A stretch of DNA of 64,000 nucleotides from Mucilaginibacter flavus (GTDB lineage Bacteria > Bacteroidota > Bacteroidia > Sphingobacteriales > Sphingobacteriaceae): contig NZ_JAUFPS010000014.1 in assembly GCF_030409315.1 (NCBI RefSeq), forward strand, positions 62,001 to 126,000, read 5' to 3'. The stretch's first letter is position 1; each line of letters opens with the position of its first letter. A program made the translations under genes and the position numbers. Positions 8,924 through 17,616 of the stretch are shown here, one piece after another. A model generated the notes under the pieces. The model did no database searches. It saw nothing but the letters and a program-made list of their open reading frames with translations, and was not told the origin of the DNA.

Positions 8924-10894
8924 ATGCGCCGGCATCTTCTTTCTTTATATTTATTAGTGGCATTAACATTTGTCGTTGGCAATGCCAATGCGCAAACGGC
9001 CGACGTGTGTAAAGGCGCCCTGGGCGATGCTGTAGTTAACGAAACTTTTGGAGCGGGCAATAATTTTGGTGCAGCGCTGCCTTATACCACCATGTATTAT
9101 GTTAGCTCATTTTGCCCTAATGATGGTTATTATACTATTGCCAATAGTACGGTTGATCTTAATTCGGGTGGGAGCTGTCATGATACCTGGCACACGGTAA
9201 CCCAGGATCACACCGGCGACCCTAATGGGTATTTTATGTTTATAAATGCTTCATTTGCCAAAAGCGTTTTTTACACCCAACCTATCAACCTGCAGTTGTG
9301 TCAAAAAACAACCTATGAGTTTTCGGCATATGTGTTAAACCTCATCAAGCTATCTGCAAGTAATGATCAAACCATCCAGCCGGATATTAAATTTACCATC
9401 AAGGCTCCCGATGGAACTATCCTAAAATCAAGCGAAAATGTAGTACCGCCAACTGCAGGACCCGAATGGCAAAAGTTTAGCTTATTTTTTACCACACCAG
9501 CCAATATCAACAGCGTTATTGTTGAGCTGTCAAATGAAGCGCCCGGCGGTAACGGAAATGATTTGTTATTGGATGATATTCAGTTTAGGGCCTGTGGCCC
9601 GGTAATTCAAACGGGGTTTACTACCATTGGTGCAAACCAGCCCCAAAATCAATGCGTGGGCCAATCTCAGAATTATACTTTAAAAGCACAGGTAGGTGAC
9701 GGGTATACCGATCCGGCGCTGCAATGGCAGATCAATAAATCTGATGGGAACGGCTGGGTAGATATTGCCGGACAAACAACAGATACTTATAATTTCACCA
9801 TAAACAATAATGTGGCCAGCGTTTACCAGTACCGGTTATCGGCAGCCGAGCAATCGAATATCGGTTCGCCGGAGTGCAGAGTTTCGTCGGCACCGCTTAG
9901 CGTTACGGTTAACTCATACCCGGTTGTGCCGGATATACCTCCGGTAGGGGTTTGCGAAGGGGACGCGGTTGCCATTGCAGCATCCGGCGGAGTGGCCTAC
10001 GAGTGGGCTGGGCCGGCTATTACCAACGCTAATAAAAATCAAAACCCATTAGTTATTGATGCCGCCGCGTTAGCCGTTAGCGGCAACTACACCGTTACAG
10101 TAACGAATGCCAGTGGTTGTAGTGTTACCAAAAGCACTAAAATAACGGTTAACCCCAAACCTGTTATTACGGTTGCTAACCCTGTTTATACTATTTGCAA
10201 AGGTGCCGGCACTACCATTGCGGCTTCATCGTCCGGTGCGGTGAGTTATAGCTGGACACCCGCAACAGGTTTAAGCGATGCTACATCTGCCACGCCCGTG
10301 GCTACGCCGACAGACACTACTGTTTACATAGTTGTTGCAACTACCAGTTCGGGCTGCGTTGAATCGGCCAAAGTAACCGTTAATGTACTGCCGCCACCTA
10401 TAGCGGATGCTGGCAAGGATCGCGCTATGTTTGAAGGGCAATCTATCACCCTTGGTGGTACTGCGAAAAACGCCAATGTATACTCTTGGACCCCCACTAC
10501 GGCATTAAGTGACCCCACTATTCTTAACCCGGTTGCCAGCCCAACCGATGATATTACCTACACGTTGCACGTATCATCGCAATATAATTGCGGCATAGCC
10601 GAAAGCAGCGTTTTTGTGCGGGTTTATAAAAAAATCATCGTCCCCAATTCTTTCTCGCCCAATGGCGATGGTGTTAATGATTCCTGGAATATAGAAGCAC
10701 TGTTTACTTATCCCGAAAGCGAGCTCACGGTATTTAACCGCTACGGGCAGGTGGTTTTTAAAAGCAAAGGCTATGACAAGCCCTGGCGCGGAACCAGCAA
10801 TGGTATCACCTTGCCAACCGGAACTTATTATTACACTATTGATCTTAAAAATGGTACGCCCAAACTATCGGGTTGGGTGTTGCTGGTTAAGTAG
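8924..10894 (+). CDS. Secreted protein with Ig-like repeats and T9SS type B sorting domain
   Basis: Predicted cell-surface or released protein exported by Sec and then by the type IX secretion system. The signal peptide is MRRHLLSLYLLVALTFVVGNANAQ. Residues about 30-225 form a carbohydrate-binding-like N-terminal domain with QPINLQLCQKTTYEFSAYVLN and VIVELSNEAPGGNGNDLLLDDIQF, as in secreted Bacteroidota adhesins. Residues about 230-560 are Ig/PKD-like repeats with recurring VCEGD/ICKGAG openings and SYSWTPATGLSD/YSWTPTTALSD segments. The last about 85 residues are the gliding-motility C-terminal domain: VPNSFSPNGDGVNDSWNI, LTVFNRYGQVVFKS, LPTGTYYYTI. It is the only T9SS client recognised here, and porV and gldJ lie 7-10 kb away. 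Ligand unknown. Confidence 0.88.
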   Translation: MRRHLLSLYLLVALTFVVGNANAQTADVCKGALGDAVVNETFGAGNNFGAALPYTTMYYVSSFCPNDGYYTIANSTVDLNSGGSCHDTWHTVTQDHTGDPNGYFMFINASFAKSVFYTQPINLQLCQKTTYEFSAYVLNLIKLSASNDQTIQPDIKFTIKAPDGTILKSSENVVPPTAGPEWQKFSLFFTTPANINSVIVELSNEAPGGNGNDLLLDDIQFRACGPVIQTGFTTIGANQPQNQCVGQSQNYTLKAQVGDGYTDPALQWQINKSDGNGWVDIAGQTTDTYNFTINNNVASVYQYRLSAAEQSNIGSPECRVSSAPLSVTVNSYPVVPDIPPVGVCEGDAVAIAASGGVAYEWAGPAITNANKNQNPLVIDAAALAVSGNYTVTVTNASGCSVTKSTKITVNPKPVITVANPVYTICKGAGTTIAASSSGAVSYSWTPATGLSDATSATPVATPTDTTVYIVVATTSSGCVESAKVTVNVLPPPIADAGKDRAMFEGQSITLGGTAKNANVYSWTPTTALSDPTILNPVASPTDDITYTLHVSSQYNCGIAESSVFVRVYKKIIVPNSFSPNGDGVNDSWNIEALFTYPESELTVFNRYGQVVFKSKGYDKPWRGTSNGITLPTGTYYYTIDLKNGTPKLSGWVLLVK

Positions 10895-10899
10895 AAATA

Positions 10900-10934
10900 G
10901 AGTCAAGAACCAACAACCAGGAATTAAGAAAGCT
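10900..10934. repeat. Heptamer-phased array (GAGTCAA GAACCAA CAACCAG GAATTAA GAAAGCT)
   Basis: Five consecutive 7-base words begin six bases after the stop of the preceding gene. Same word family (GARTCAA) as the arrays at 43177-43265 and 44826-44874. Confidence 0.6.
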
Positions 10935-10942
10935 GCCTTTTA

Positions 10943-11464
10943 CTAAAACGCGATGAACTTGTCAATTTGCTCATCAGTAAACTTTAAGGTATCGGCGTTT
11001 ATCAGCTTGCCATCGGCATCAAATTCCTTGTGTATGGCAGCTATGTGAAGCTTTAGGGGCATTACGTTAAGGTGTACATAATGGCAAACCCCGGTAAAGT
11101 GATCTATCCCACGGATGTTCCCGTACTTGCCCGATGATACGCCCACCAACGCGGCTTTTTTATCGTAAAAACTATCCGGGAAGCTACAGGCGTCAATAAA
11201 AACTTTCAGCACACCGGGGTAGCTGCCATTATACTCGGGGATAATAAATAAAAACTTATCGGTTTGCGTAACAATCTCCTGTATTTCTGAAAATTCGGCA
11301 CTTCGCTTACCGTACAGGTCGGTTTGTAGTAAGTTGGCGGGCAATTGTCCTAAGGATAACAAATTAGCTTCAACACCTTTTTCGCCCAGCTTTTGCTGAT
11401 AATATTTAGCCATTTTTAAAGTTGAACTGCCCGGGCGATTGGTGGATGCTATAATAGTTACCAT
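10943..11464 (-). CDS. NADPH-dependent FMN reductase family protein
   Basis: Flavodoxin-fold reductase (173 aa) of the NAD(P)H:quinone/azo/chromate reductase group. The FMN-phosphate loop follows the first strand (IIASTNRPGSSTLKMA, residues 4-19), and the second signature FIIPEYNGSYPGVLKVFIDA lies near residue 75-95, both typical of the family. A GVSSGKYGNIRG loop completes the flavin site. Cytoplasmic, no signal. It converges on the end of the gliding-CTD gene; upstream is the repeat-bearing gap before parA. The physiological electron acceptor cannot be deduced. Confidence 0.85.
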   Translation of the reverse strand: MVTIIASTNRPGSSTLKMAKYYQQKLGEKGVEANLLSLGQLPANLLQTDLYGKRSAEFSEIQEIVTQTDKFLFIIPEYNGSYPGVLKVFIDACSFPDSFYDKKAALVGVSSGKYGNIRGIDHFTGVCHYVHLNVMPLKLHIAAIHKEFDADGKLINADTLKFTDEQIDKFIAF

Positions 11465-11470
11465 GTATTA

Positions 11471-11605
11471 ATTATTGAATTATTGATTTACTGAATTACT
11501 GAGTTTTATATTGAAGAACACCTGGGTTAATAAACTTTACGCAAAGTAAAATACATGTAAAATGAGCCAGGATTCGATAATTCAATAAATCAGTAATTCA
11601 ATAAT
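11471..11605. repeat. Inverted pair of octamer arrays, (ATTAYTGA)4 ... (TCARTAAT)4
   Basis: At 11471-11502 four 8-base words follow each other: ATTATTGA, ATTATTGA, TTTACTGA, ATTACTGA. At 11574-11605 the complementary words TCGATAAT, TCAATAAA, TCAGTAAT, TCAATAAT follow. Together they could form an imperfect 32-bp stem around about 70 bases in the gap between the FMN reductase and parA. Confidence 0.75.
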
Positions 11606-11762
11606 TGCCTTAATTATGTTTGTAAATTGACTAAACCTGTGGATTTCCTAATTGTTTAATTCCGTATCTTTACGCATTAGAATAAAACTTTACGAAAGTA
11701 GAATTTCTAAAGCTACTTTACGTTATTATAAATCATCGTAATATCAAATATATACATATAGA

Positions 11763-12566
11763 ATGAGTAAAATTATTGCTTTGGCCAACCAGAAAGGTGG
11801 CGTAGGAAAAACTACATCATCTATAAACCTGGCTGCAAGTTTAGCTGTATTAGATTTTAAAACATTATTGGTTGATGCCGATCCACAGGCTAACTCTACA
11901 TCCGGGATAGGTTTCGATCCTCGTAATATTAAGAACAGTATTTACGAATGTATCATTAACCAGGTTGATCCGCATGATGCAATTCAAAAAACAGAAACGC
12001 CTAACCTAGACCTGTTACCAGCACATATTGACCTTGTAGGCGCCGAGATTGAGATGATCAATTTAAGCGGTCGCGAGTATAAAATGAAACAGGTGTTTGA
12101 TGCAGTGAAAGACGAATATGACTTTATCATCATTGATTGCTCGCCATCGTTAGGTTTAATTACCATTAACGCGCTTACCGCTGCAGATTCTGTTATTATA
12201 CCGGTACAGTGCGAATACTTCGCGTTAGAGGGCTTGGGTAAATTGTTAAATACCATTAAAATAGTTCAATCGCGCCTTAACCCGCAATTGGAGATTGAAG
12301 GCATCCTGTTAACCATGTATGATGTGCGTTTACGCTTGAGCAACCAGGTGGTTGACGAGGTTAAAACGCATTTTGAAGATATGGTGTTTGATACCATTAT
12401 ACAACGTAACACCCGCTTAAGCGAGGCGCCAAGTTTTGGTGTATCGGTAATTATGCACGATGCTACCTGTAAAGGAGCGATCAATTACTTAAACCTTGCA
12501 CGCGAAATTTTGAATAAGAATGGCCTTGTAAAAAGCGAGGTAACAACGGCAACAGCATCAGTATAA
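11763..12566 (+). CDS. parA: Chromosome partitioning ATPase ParA (Soj)
   Basis: Walker-type ATPase that binds DNA non-specifically and, with ParB, segregates the replication origin. The deviant Walker A KGGVGKTT is at residues 11-18, switch I DADPQANST follows near 40, and the Walker B IIDCSPSLG lies near 120. The late segment FDTIIQRNTRLSEAPSFG is characteristic of chromosomal Soj/ParA. Full-length at 267 aa. It is followed after four bases by parB in the usual operon. No parS palindrome was found by eye in or around the two genes. The origin may be not far away on the chromosome, though that is inference. Confidence 0.96.
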   Translation: MSKIIALANQKGGVGKTTSSINLAASLAVLDFKTLLVDADPQANSTSGIGFDPRNIKNSIYECIINQVDPHDAIQKTETPNLDLLPAHIDLVGAEIEMINLSGREYKMKQVFDAVKDEYDFIIIDCSPSLGLITINALTAADSVIIPVQCEYFALEGLGKLLNTIKIVQSRLNPQLEIEGILLTMYDVRLRLSNQVVDEVKTHFEDMVFDTIIQRNTRLSEAPSFGVSVIMHDATCKGAINYLNLAREILNKNGLVKSEVTTATASV

Positions 12567-12570
12567 GTAA

Positions 12571-13497
12571 ATGAGCAGTGAAAGAAGAAATGCCCTGGGC
12601 AAAGGATTAAGTGCGCTGTTGAATGACTCTGTAAACGTACAACCATACCAAAATAAAAGCAGTAATAAAAAAGAGGAGGCTTCAACATCGGCTGCCGAGG
12701 TAAATAGCCTTGGTTCGGTTAACGAGATCCGCTTAAGCGAGATTGAGGTAAACCCTTTTCAGCCACGTACCGATTTTGATGAGCAGGCTCTAAATGAACT
12801 GGCCGACTCTATTAAACTGCAGGGCCTTATACAACCAATAACGGTAAGACGTGTTAACGCGCATCAATATCAGCTGATATCGGGCGAGCGCCGTTTCCGG
12901 GCTTCAAAGCTGGCTGGCTTAACCCAGGTGCCTGCGTATGTGCGTACGGCTAACGACCAGCAGATGCTGGAAATGGCCCTGATAGAAAACATACAGCGCG
13001 AAAACCTGAATGCCATTGAGGTTGCCCTTAGCTTTCAGCGCATGATTGAGGAGTGTAACCTTAAACAGGAAGAACTGGGCGATAGGGTGAGCAAAAACAG
13101 ATCGACAGTTACCAACTACCTGCGTTTATTAAAATTGCCGCCAAGCATCCAGGCTTCTATAAGGGACGGTGCTTTAACTATGGGCCATGCTAAGGCATTG
13201 ATCACCATGGATGACCCGGCCAAGCAATTATATTTACATCAGCATATCATTCAGCAAGGTTTATCCGTTCGTAAGGTTGAAGAATTGGTTAGGGAGATGC
13301 AGAAGGCTCCGGTTAAAAAAGAAGGCAAACAGCCCGAGCCGGTATCATACCAAATGCAAAAAATTCAGGACGACTTAGCTTCAAAGTTTAGTACACGGGT
13401 AACACTTAAGGTAGGCGCCAAAGGTAATGGCGTTATTGAAATACCATTCCTGTCAGAAGATGACCTGGGCCGTATTTTGGAGATGCTGGATTGGTAA
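12571..13497 (+). CDS. parB: Chromosome partitioning protein ParB
   Basis: CTP-dependent DNA clamp that loads at parS. N-terminal NALGKGLSALL is the ParA-interacting peptide. The ParB/Srx domain has VNPFQPRTDFDEQALNELA, the GERRFRAS motif (CTP binding), and ENIQRENLNAIEVALSF. A helix-turn-helix region (QEELGDRVSKNRSTVTNYLRLL) recognises parS, and the C-terminal dimerisation segment ends in EDDLGRILEMLDW. 308 aa, normal. Expressed with parA; a hairpin terminator follows 30 bases after the stop. Confidence 0.96.
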   Translation: MSSERRNALGKGLSALLNDSVNVQPYQNKSSNKKEEASTSAAEVNSLGSVNEIRLSEIEVNPFQPRTDFDEQALNELADSIKLQGLIQPITVRRVNAHQYQLISGERRFRASKLAGLTQVPAYVRTANDQQMLEMALIENIQRENLNAIEVALSFQRMIEECNLKQEELGDRVSKNRSTVTNYLRLLKLPPSIQASIRDGALTMGHAKALITMDDPAKQLYLHQHIIQQGLSVRKVEELVREMQKAPVKKEGKQPEPVSYQMQKIQDDLASKFSTRVTLKVGAKGNGVIEIPFLSEDDLGRILEMLDW

Positions 13498-13526
13498 AAC
13501 CGTGCAATAATTATCAAAAATATAAG

Positions 13527-13557
13527 CCGCGAGCCATTAAAATGCTCGCGGTTTTTT
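13527..13557 (+). terminator. Intrinsic terminator after parB
   Basis: CCGCGAGC (13527-13534) pairs with GCTCGCGG (13544-13551), followed by six Ts. Confidence 0.85.
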
Positions 13558-13707
13558 ATTTATATCCATGTATAAACATCAGCATATAATATTTCGGGTT
13601 TAAATAAGTTACTGATGTACTGTGTTAAAGCATACGCTTAATACAAGCTTAAAAATTATCTTTGTCACAATTTAAATGCAAGCCGCTAAGCCCATTGGGT
13701 GGCTTTA

Positions 13708-14388
13708 ATGAGTTATATGTATAAATATTTGTTAATTATTGGTTTTACAATGCTGTTTGCCTTTACTGCGAAGGCTCAAACGCCGCACGCGGATACCGCT
13801 ACTGTAGCTAAAAAAGACACTTTTAAAAAAGCATCCAACACGGCGCCGGGCTCGTTTGCGCCGCCAATAAAAAAAGAAAAGGTATACCACCCCGATAGTA
13901 CCCATAGCCCGCACAAAGCGGTAATGCATTCGTTGATGATTCCGGGATGGGGGCAGGTTTATAACCATAGCTGGTGGAAAGTGCCTATCATTTACGGGGG
14001 CCTGGGTTTATTGGGTTCGGCGGTTGTATTCAACCAAAAATATTATAAGCAGTTTGATGTAGTAGCGCACTATTACAGAAACGGCATAACCCCCAAAACT
14101 ACAGATCCTTATTATAAAGAGTGGAAGGCTTATACCGATAATCAGGTGCCCGCGCAAAACGTTTATGATTACCTGGATAGTTACCGCCGCAACCGCGATT
14201 TAGCCATTTTGGGTATTTTAGGAGCCTGGGGTATCCAAACGGTGGAGGCTTATATCGAAGCAAAATTTATTAACGCCTATACGGTAGATAATAACTTTAG
14301 TATGAAAGTAACGCCATCGCTCATAAATCAGCCGGTTTACGCGCAAAGTAGCTATGTTCCGGCTATAAAAGTTACCTTTACGTTTTAA
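13708..14388 (+). CDS. DUF5683 membrane-associated protein
   Basis: Exported protein with signal peptide YKYLLIIGFTMLFAFTAKAQ and a C-terminal DUF5683 domain (about residues 75-225): HSLMIPGWGQVYNHSWWKVPIIYGG, two hydrophobic segments (IIYGGLGLLGSAVVF and AILGILGAWGIQTVEAYIEAKF) and a YRRNRD motif between them. The function of the domain is unknown. It is often found beside parAB and dapB in Bacteroidota, as here. The frame opens with GTG at 13699, but ATG at 13708 or 13717 gives a more normal signal peptide. It probably shares a transcript with dapB, 44 bases downstream. Confidence 0.8.
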   Translation: MSYMYKYLLIIGFTMLFAFTAKAQTPHADTATVAKKDTFKKASNTAPGSFAPPIKKEKVYHPDSTHSPHKAVMHSLMIPGWGQVYNHSWWKVPIIYGGLGLLGSAVVFNQKYYKQFDVVAHYYRNGITPKTTDPYYKEWKAYTDNQVPAQNVYDYLDSYRRNRDLAILGILGAWGIQTVEAYIEAKFINAYTVDNNFSMKVTPSLINQPVYAQSSYVPAIKVTFTF

Positions 14389-14432
14389 CAGTATATTTAT
14401 AGCTTAGCTGTTAATCAACATAAATTTAAAAA

Positions 14433-15182
14433 ATGAAAATAGCGTTACTGGGCTACGGAAAAATGGGCAAAATCATAGAGAAGATTGCCCTTAGCCGTAA
14501 GCATGAAATTGTTTCAACCATTGATAATGAAAACCTGCATGAGCTTACTGCCGAAAACCTGCAAAAGGCCGACGCGGTAATTGAATTTACCATGCCGGGA
14601 TCTGTAATAAGCAATATTGAACATTGCTTTAACGCGGGCGTGCCCATAGTAGTAGGTACAACAGGCTGGTACGATAGGTTAGATGAGATCAAACAGAAGT
14701 GCAAGGATAGCGATAGCGCCTTACTGTACGCCACCAACTTTAGCGTGGGTGTAAATATATTTTTCCATATTAACCGTTTATTGGCTAAGGTGATGAATAA
14801 CTACCCGTATTATGATGTACAGGTAGAAGAAATTCACCACATGCAAAAGCTGGATTCGCCAAGCGGAACGGCCATTACCATTGCCGAAGGTATTATTGAT
14901 AACCTTAATGCAAAAACCGACTGGGTTAATGTTTTAACCACGGATGATAATGATGATGACAAAAATGTAAAGCAGGACGAATTGCTGATAGAATCATTAA
15001 GGATTGATAGTGTACCGGGCACCCATACCGTTATTTACGATTCTGAAGTTGATACCATCGAATTTAAACATACTGCCCACAATCGTAATGGCTTTGCCTT
15101 AGGCGCGGTACTTGCCGCCGAGTGGATTCATGACAAAAAAGGATTTTACTCTGTTGATGCCATGTTCGATTTTAAAAGCTAA
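14433..15182 (+). CDS. dapB: 4-hydroxy-tetrahydrodipicolinate reductase
   Basis: Reduces the product of DapA to tetrahydrodipicolinate in the lysine and diaminopimelate pathway. The Rossmann motif GYGKMG (residues 7-12) binds NAD(P)H. The motifs VVGTTGWYD, ATNFSVGVNIFFHIN and the catalytic signature EEIHHMQKLDSPSGTA are as in DapB, with conserved His-His and Lys. At 249 aa it is slightly shorter than the E. coli enzyme, as in other Bacteroidota. Cytoplasmic. A strong hairpin follows 45 bases after the stop. Confidence 0.96.
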   Translation: MKIALLGYGKMGKIIEKIALSRKHEIVSTIDNENLHELTAENLQKADAVIEFTMPGSVISNIEHCFNAGVPIVVGTTGWYDRLDEIKQKCKDSDSALLYATNFSVGVNIFFHINRLLAKVMNNYPYYDVQVEEIHHMQKLDSPSGTAITIAEGIIDNLNAKTDWVNVLTTDDNDDDKNVKQDELLIESLRIDSVPGTHTVIYDSEVDTIEFKHTAHNRNGFALGAVLAAEWIHDKKGFYSVDAMFDFKS

Positions 15183-15227
15183 GCACTCGTTTTATGAGCA
15201 GGCACAATGGTGCCGATATAGTATTAA

Positions 15228-15264
15228 AAAAAGCGATAGTCATTTCCATGACTGTCGCTTTTTT
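15228..15264 (+). terminator. Intrinsic terminator after dapB
   Basis: AAAAAGCGAtAGTCAT and ATGACTgTCGCTTTTT enclose TTCC, with an A-run on the left and a T-run on the right, so it could work in both directions. The remaining gap to 15504 is AT-rich and holds a promoter-like motif, but no gene. Confidence 0.85.
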
Positions 15265-15463
15265 GCTATTTCTCCGGCTCCCGATACTATTTTACCAATT
15301 GTTTTTGGTGCTTGTTTAAGGTGAAAAAATATGGCTCATTGTATTTTAACCAATGGTTTATATTATTTTAACAGCAAAGTACTTTTGTTAAACAAGTGCT
15401 TGTATTATTTTGCCAAAACGTTTGTAAATAACTGCAAAACAGTATTTTATTAAAATTAAAAAT

Positions 15464-15471
15464 TAGGTTTG
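15464..15471 (+). promoter_or_regulatory. Putative promoter -7 element (TAGGTTTG)
   Basis: TAnnTTTG match 33 bases upstream of the GH12-like gene ATG. The -33 region is only AT-rich. Confidence 0.45.
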
Positions 15472-15504
15472 AACCATATTATAAACCTATAAACTTTAAT
15501 TAAA

Positions 15505-16254
15505 ATGAAAAAAATTACAATCGGGCTGCTTGCCCTGGCATTCCTTAACTCATGCTCAAAAAACAATTCTGATGCTCCTAAACCTGCCGGCGCTGTAAAA
15601 GCCTACCAGGAAACCTGGAGCTGGAATGGTACTTTAAATTATTCGCCCTACACTATACAAAATAATGTATGGGCGGGTGTTTCAGGCTCTAATCAAAAGG
15701 TATGGGCCAACTCGGCATCCAATTGGGGAGCAAATGCCTGGGAGCCCAACACCAATGGTGTAAAATCGTATCCAAACGTAAACCTCGATGTAAACAAGAA
15801 ATTTAGCAGTATGAGCGCCTTAAACTCAAACTATAATTTCTCCATGTCGAACTGGATAGGTGTTTGGGATGTGGCTTATGATTTTTGGTTTGATAACTAT
15901 AACTATGAAATAATGGTTTGGGAGCAATGGAAAGATAGCTCACCTATTTCATACAGCTATAATTCAAGCGGACCGGTTTGGGCTTATACTAACGTTAATG
16001 TTGGTGGTCGTACGTATAACATCGCCCGTGGGCATACCGATCATGATTGTATCAGCTTTGTAGCTACCAGCCAAAACACCAGTGGTTATGTAGATATGAA
16101 AGCAATGGTGCAGTGGATTGACAACAACACAAACTGGGGCTACAACTTTAAAAACAGAACCCTATCAAGAGTAGGCTTTGGTGCCGAGTTTTCTTCAACC
16201 AACGGACAGCAGTTAAACTTTACATCAAATAGTTACTCGTTAAACGCGTACTAA
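15505..16254 (+). CDS. GH12-like endoglucanase lipoprotein
   Basis: Predicted surface or periplasmic lipoprotein (lipobox LNSC, Cys17) with a glycoside hydrolase family 12 jelly-roll. Family landmarks in order: NNVWAGVSGSNQKVW near the N-terminus, MSNWIGVWDVAYDFWFD, the nucleophile-bearing strand YEIMVWEQW (Glu135), the cord-like VNVGGRTYNI, and the late strand VGFGAEFSS with candidate acid/base Glu228. GH12 members cleave beta-1,4-glucan or xyloglucan internally with retention. 249 aa is normal for the catalytic domain plus lipid anchor. No transporter, SusCD pair or other hydrolase is adjacent, and it has its own promoter motif and terminator. The assignment is by motif recall. Confidence 0.75.
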   Translation: MKKITIGLLALAFLNSCSKNNSDAPKPAGAVKAYQETWSWNGTLNYSPYTIQNNVWAGVSGSNQKVWANSASNWGANAWEPNTNGVKSYPNVNLDVNKKFSSMSALNSNYNFSMSNWIGVWDVAYDFWFDNYNYEIMVWEQWKDSSPISYSYNSSGPVWAYTNVNVGGRTYNIARGHTDHDCISFVATSQNTSGYVDMKAMVQWIDNNTNWGYNFKNRTLSRVGFGAEFSSTNGQQLNFTSNSYSLNAY

Positions 16255-16274
16255 GTAAAAGGTGCATTAAACTG

Positions 16275-16314
16275 AAAAGAGGTTGTATCCGGTAAAATGG
16301 AGCAACCTCTTTTT
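16275..16314. terminator. Intrinsic terminator between the GH12 gene and the convergent CAP gene
   Basis: AAAAGAGGTTG (from 16275) pairs with CAACCTCTTTT (from 16303), with a T-run at the right and A-run at the left. It lies between convergent genes and may serve both. Confidence 0.8.
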
Positions 16315-16342
16315 ATTTTGAAGTTATTGAGGATAATGTCGG

Positions 16343-16855
16343 TTACCGCTTGCCCATTAGTAAAACCCAATAATTTCCATACCGGGCGGCACCAGCTTCG
16401 TGGTAAGTAGAATCCATCATAACGGTACAGTGCTCGGGGCTGTCTTTCCAGGCCATTACCGTGGCAGCTGTTGCGTCATAGTTTTGAGCAATATCTTCGC
16501 CGAGACTAACCGCGTTATAACCTTCCTGTTTGGCCCAGTCGCCGGGAGTAACACCCTGGGGCGATACATGAGCGAAGTAATTTTTATCGTACATATCCTT
16601 GGCATGGTCGGCAGCCGCCTTTTGGAGTTCATCGTTCCAGATCACCGGCTTTACAGGCTTCATGCTATCGGTGCCGCAATAACAGCCTTTGGCCCGCAGG
16701 GCGTTTAAATTGCTAAGTAAATCTGCTTTAATATCAACTAATTGAGGCGGGGCTACGGTGGTATCTTTTTTACAGCCGGCAAGGCTTATCAAAAGCCCAC
16801 CCAGCAGCATGGCCTGCCGGTAATAAAAACCAATTGTAGTACCAGGGGCTTTCAT
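16343..16855 (-). CDS. CAP-domain (SCP-like) lipoprotein
   Basis: Exported 170-aa protein with lipobox LAGC (Cys28) and a CAP/SCP-PR1 domain covering about residues 42-170. Signature elements are WNDELQKAAADHAKDM, YFAHVSPQGVTPGDW (CAP His), LGEDIAQNY (CAP Glu), AWKDSPEHCTVMMDSTYHEAGAA and YWVLLMGK. Bacterial CAP proteins are extracellular, of mostly unknown activity; lipid binding or peptidase-like roles are discussed. It faces the GH12 gene convergently. The 278-base gap to ispF (16856-17133) has no recognisable gene or repeat. Confidence 0.85.
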   Translation of the reverse strand: MKAPGTTIGFYYRQAMLLGGLLISLAGCKKDTTVAPPQLVDIKADLLSNLNALRAKGCYCGTDSMKPVKPVIWNDELQKAAADHAKDMYDKNYFAHVSPQGVTPGDWAKQEGYNAVSLGEDIAQNYDATAATVMAWKDSPEHCTVMMDSTYHEAGAARYGNYWVLLMGKR

Positions 16856-17133
16856 AAGTGTTTTTCGTTATTAAAGCTAAAATACAATAATATCGGTATT
16901 GCAGATAGTGTAAAGTATCGGGGAATCAATTTGGGATAGATGATCGTAGAAGTTGTTTAAAACTAAAAACAGATCATTGGCATTGTTAAAATCCGGGGTC
17001 TCTTAATGACTACTACAAATGAAAAATGGGCTTGTTAACACTCTTTTTTTGCATCTCTACAAAACACGATAAAGCCTTTTGCCATGAAAAACTCTTTACA
17101 TTGACTCCTGAGTCTTAATTTCCGTCTCTATAA

Positions 17134-17616
17134 TCAATCGCGTTCTATCAAACAAACCGCATAGGCCACAACACCTTCCTCACGGCCTATAAAGCCCAGT
17201 TGCTCGTTGGTGGTTGCTTTGATGGAAATGTCCTCTTCGCTGATGGAAGCGGCTTTGGCTATGTGAACTTTCATAGCCGGGATGTGCGGATTTATTTTGG
17301 GTGCTTCCAGGCATACCATGGCATCTATATTGCCAATGCTAAACCCTTTTTCTTTTATCAATACAACAACCTGCTGCAACAATAGCAAACTGCTGATACC
17401 CTTCCAGCGGTTATCGGTGTTTGAAAAGTGGAAGCCGATATCGCGCAGGTTCGCGGCCCCAAGCAGGGCATCGCAAATGGCGTGCAACAGTACATCGGCA
17501 TCGGAATGTCCGTAGGCACCTGCATGGTGCTCCAAATTAACGCCGCCTAAAACGAATGGATGATTTTCTCTTAACTGGTGTACATCAAACCCAAAACCTA
17601 TCTTAATTTTACCCAT
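17134..17616 (-). CDS. ispF: 2-C-methyl-D-erythritol 2,4-cyclodiphosphate synthase
   Basis: Fifth enzyme of the MEP isoprenoid pathway; it cyclises CDP-methylerythritol phosphate and releases CMP. Metal ligands are in GFDVHQL (Asp11, His13), with the conserved HSDADVLLHAICDALLGAA and FSNTDNRWKG motifs. The C-terminal IKATTNEQLGFIGREEG is typical. 160 aa, normal. Its ATG overlaps the porV stop codon (TAATG), so it is translated from the porV transcript. This porV-ispF pairing looks like gene packing rather than shared function. Confidence 0.96.
   Translation of the reverse strand: MGKIKIGFGFDVHQLRENHPFVLGGVNLEHHAGAYGHSDADVLLHAICDALLGAANLRDIGFHFSNTDNRWKGISSLLLLQQVVVLIKEKGFSIGNIDAMVCLEAPKINPHIPAMKVHIAKAASISEEDISIKATTNEQLGFIGREEGVVAYAVCLIERD

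Noticed and set aside
11763-13497. parS site
   Set aside because: No copy of the usual centromere palindrome was found by eye in or near parAB.
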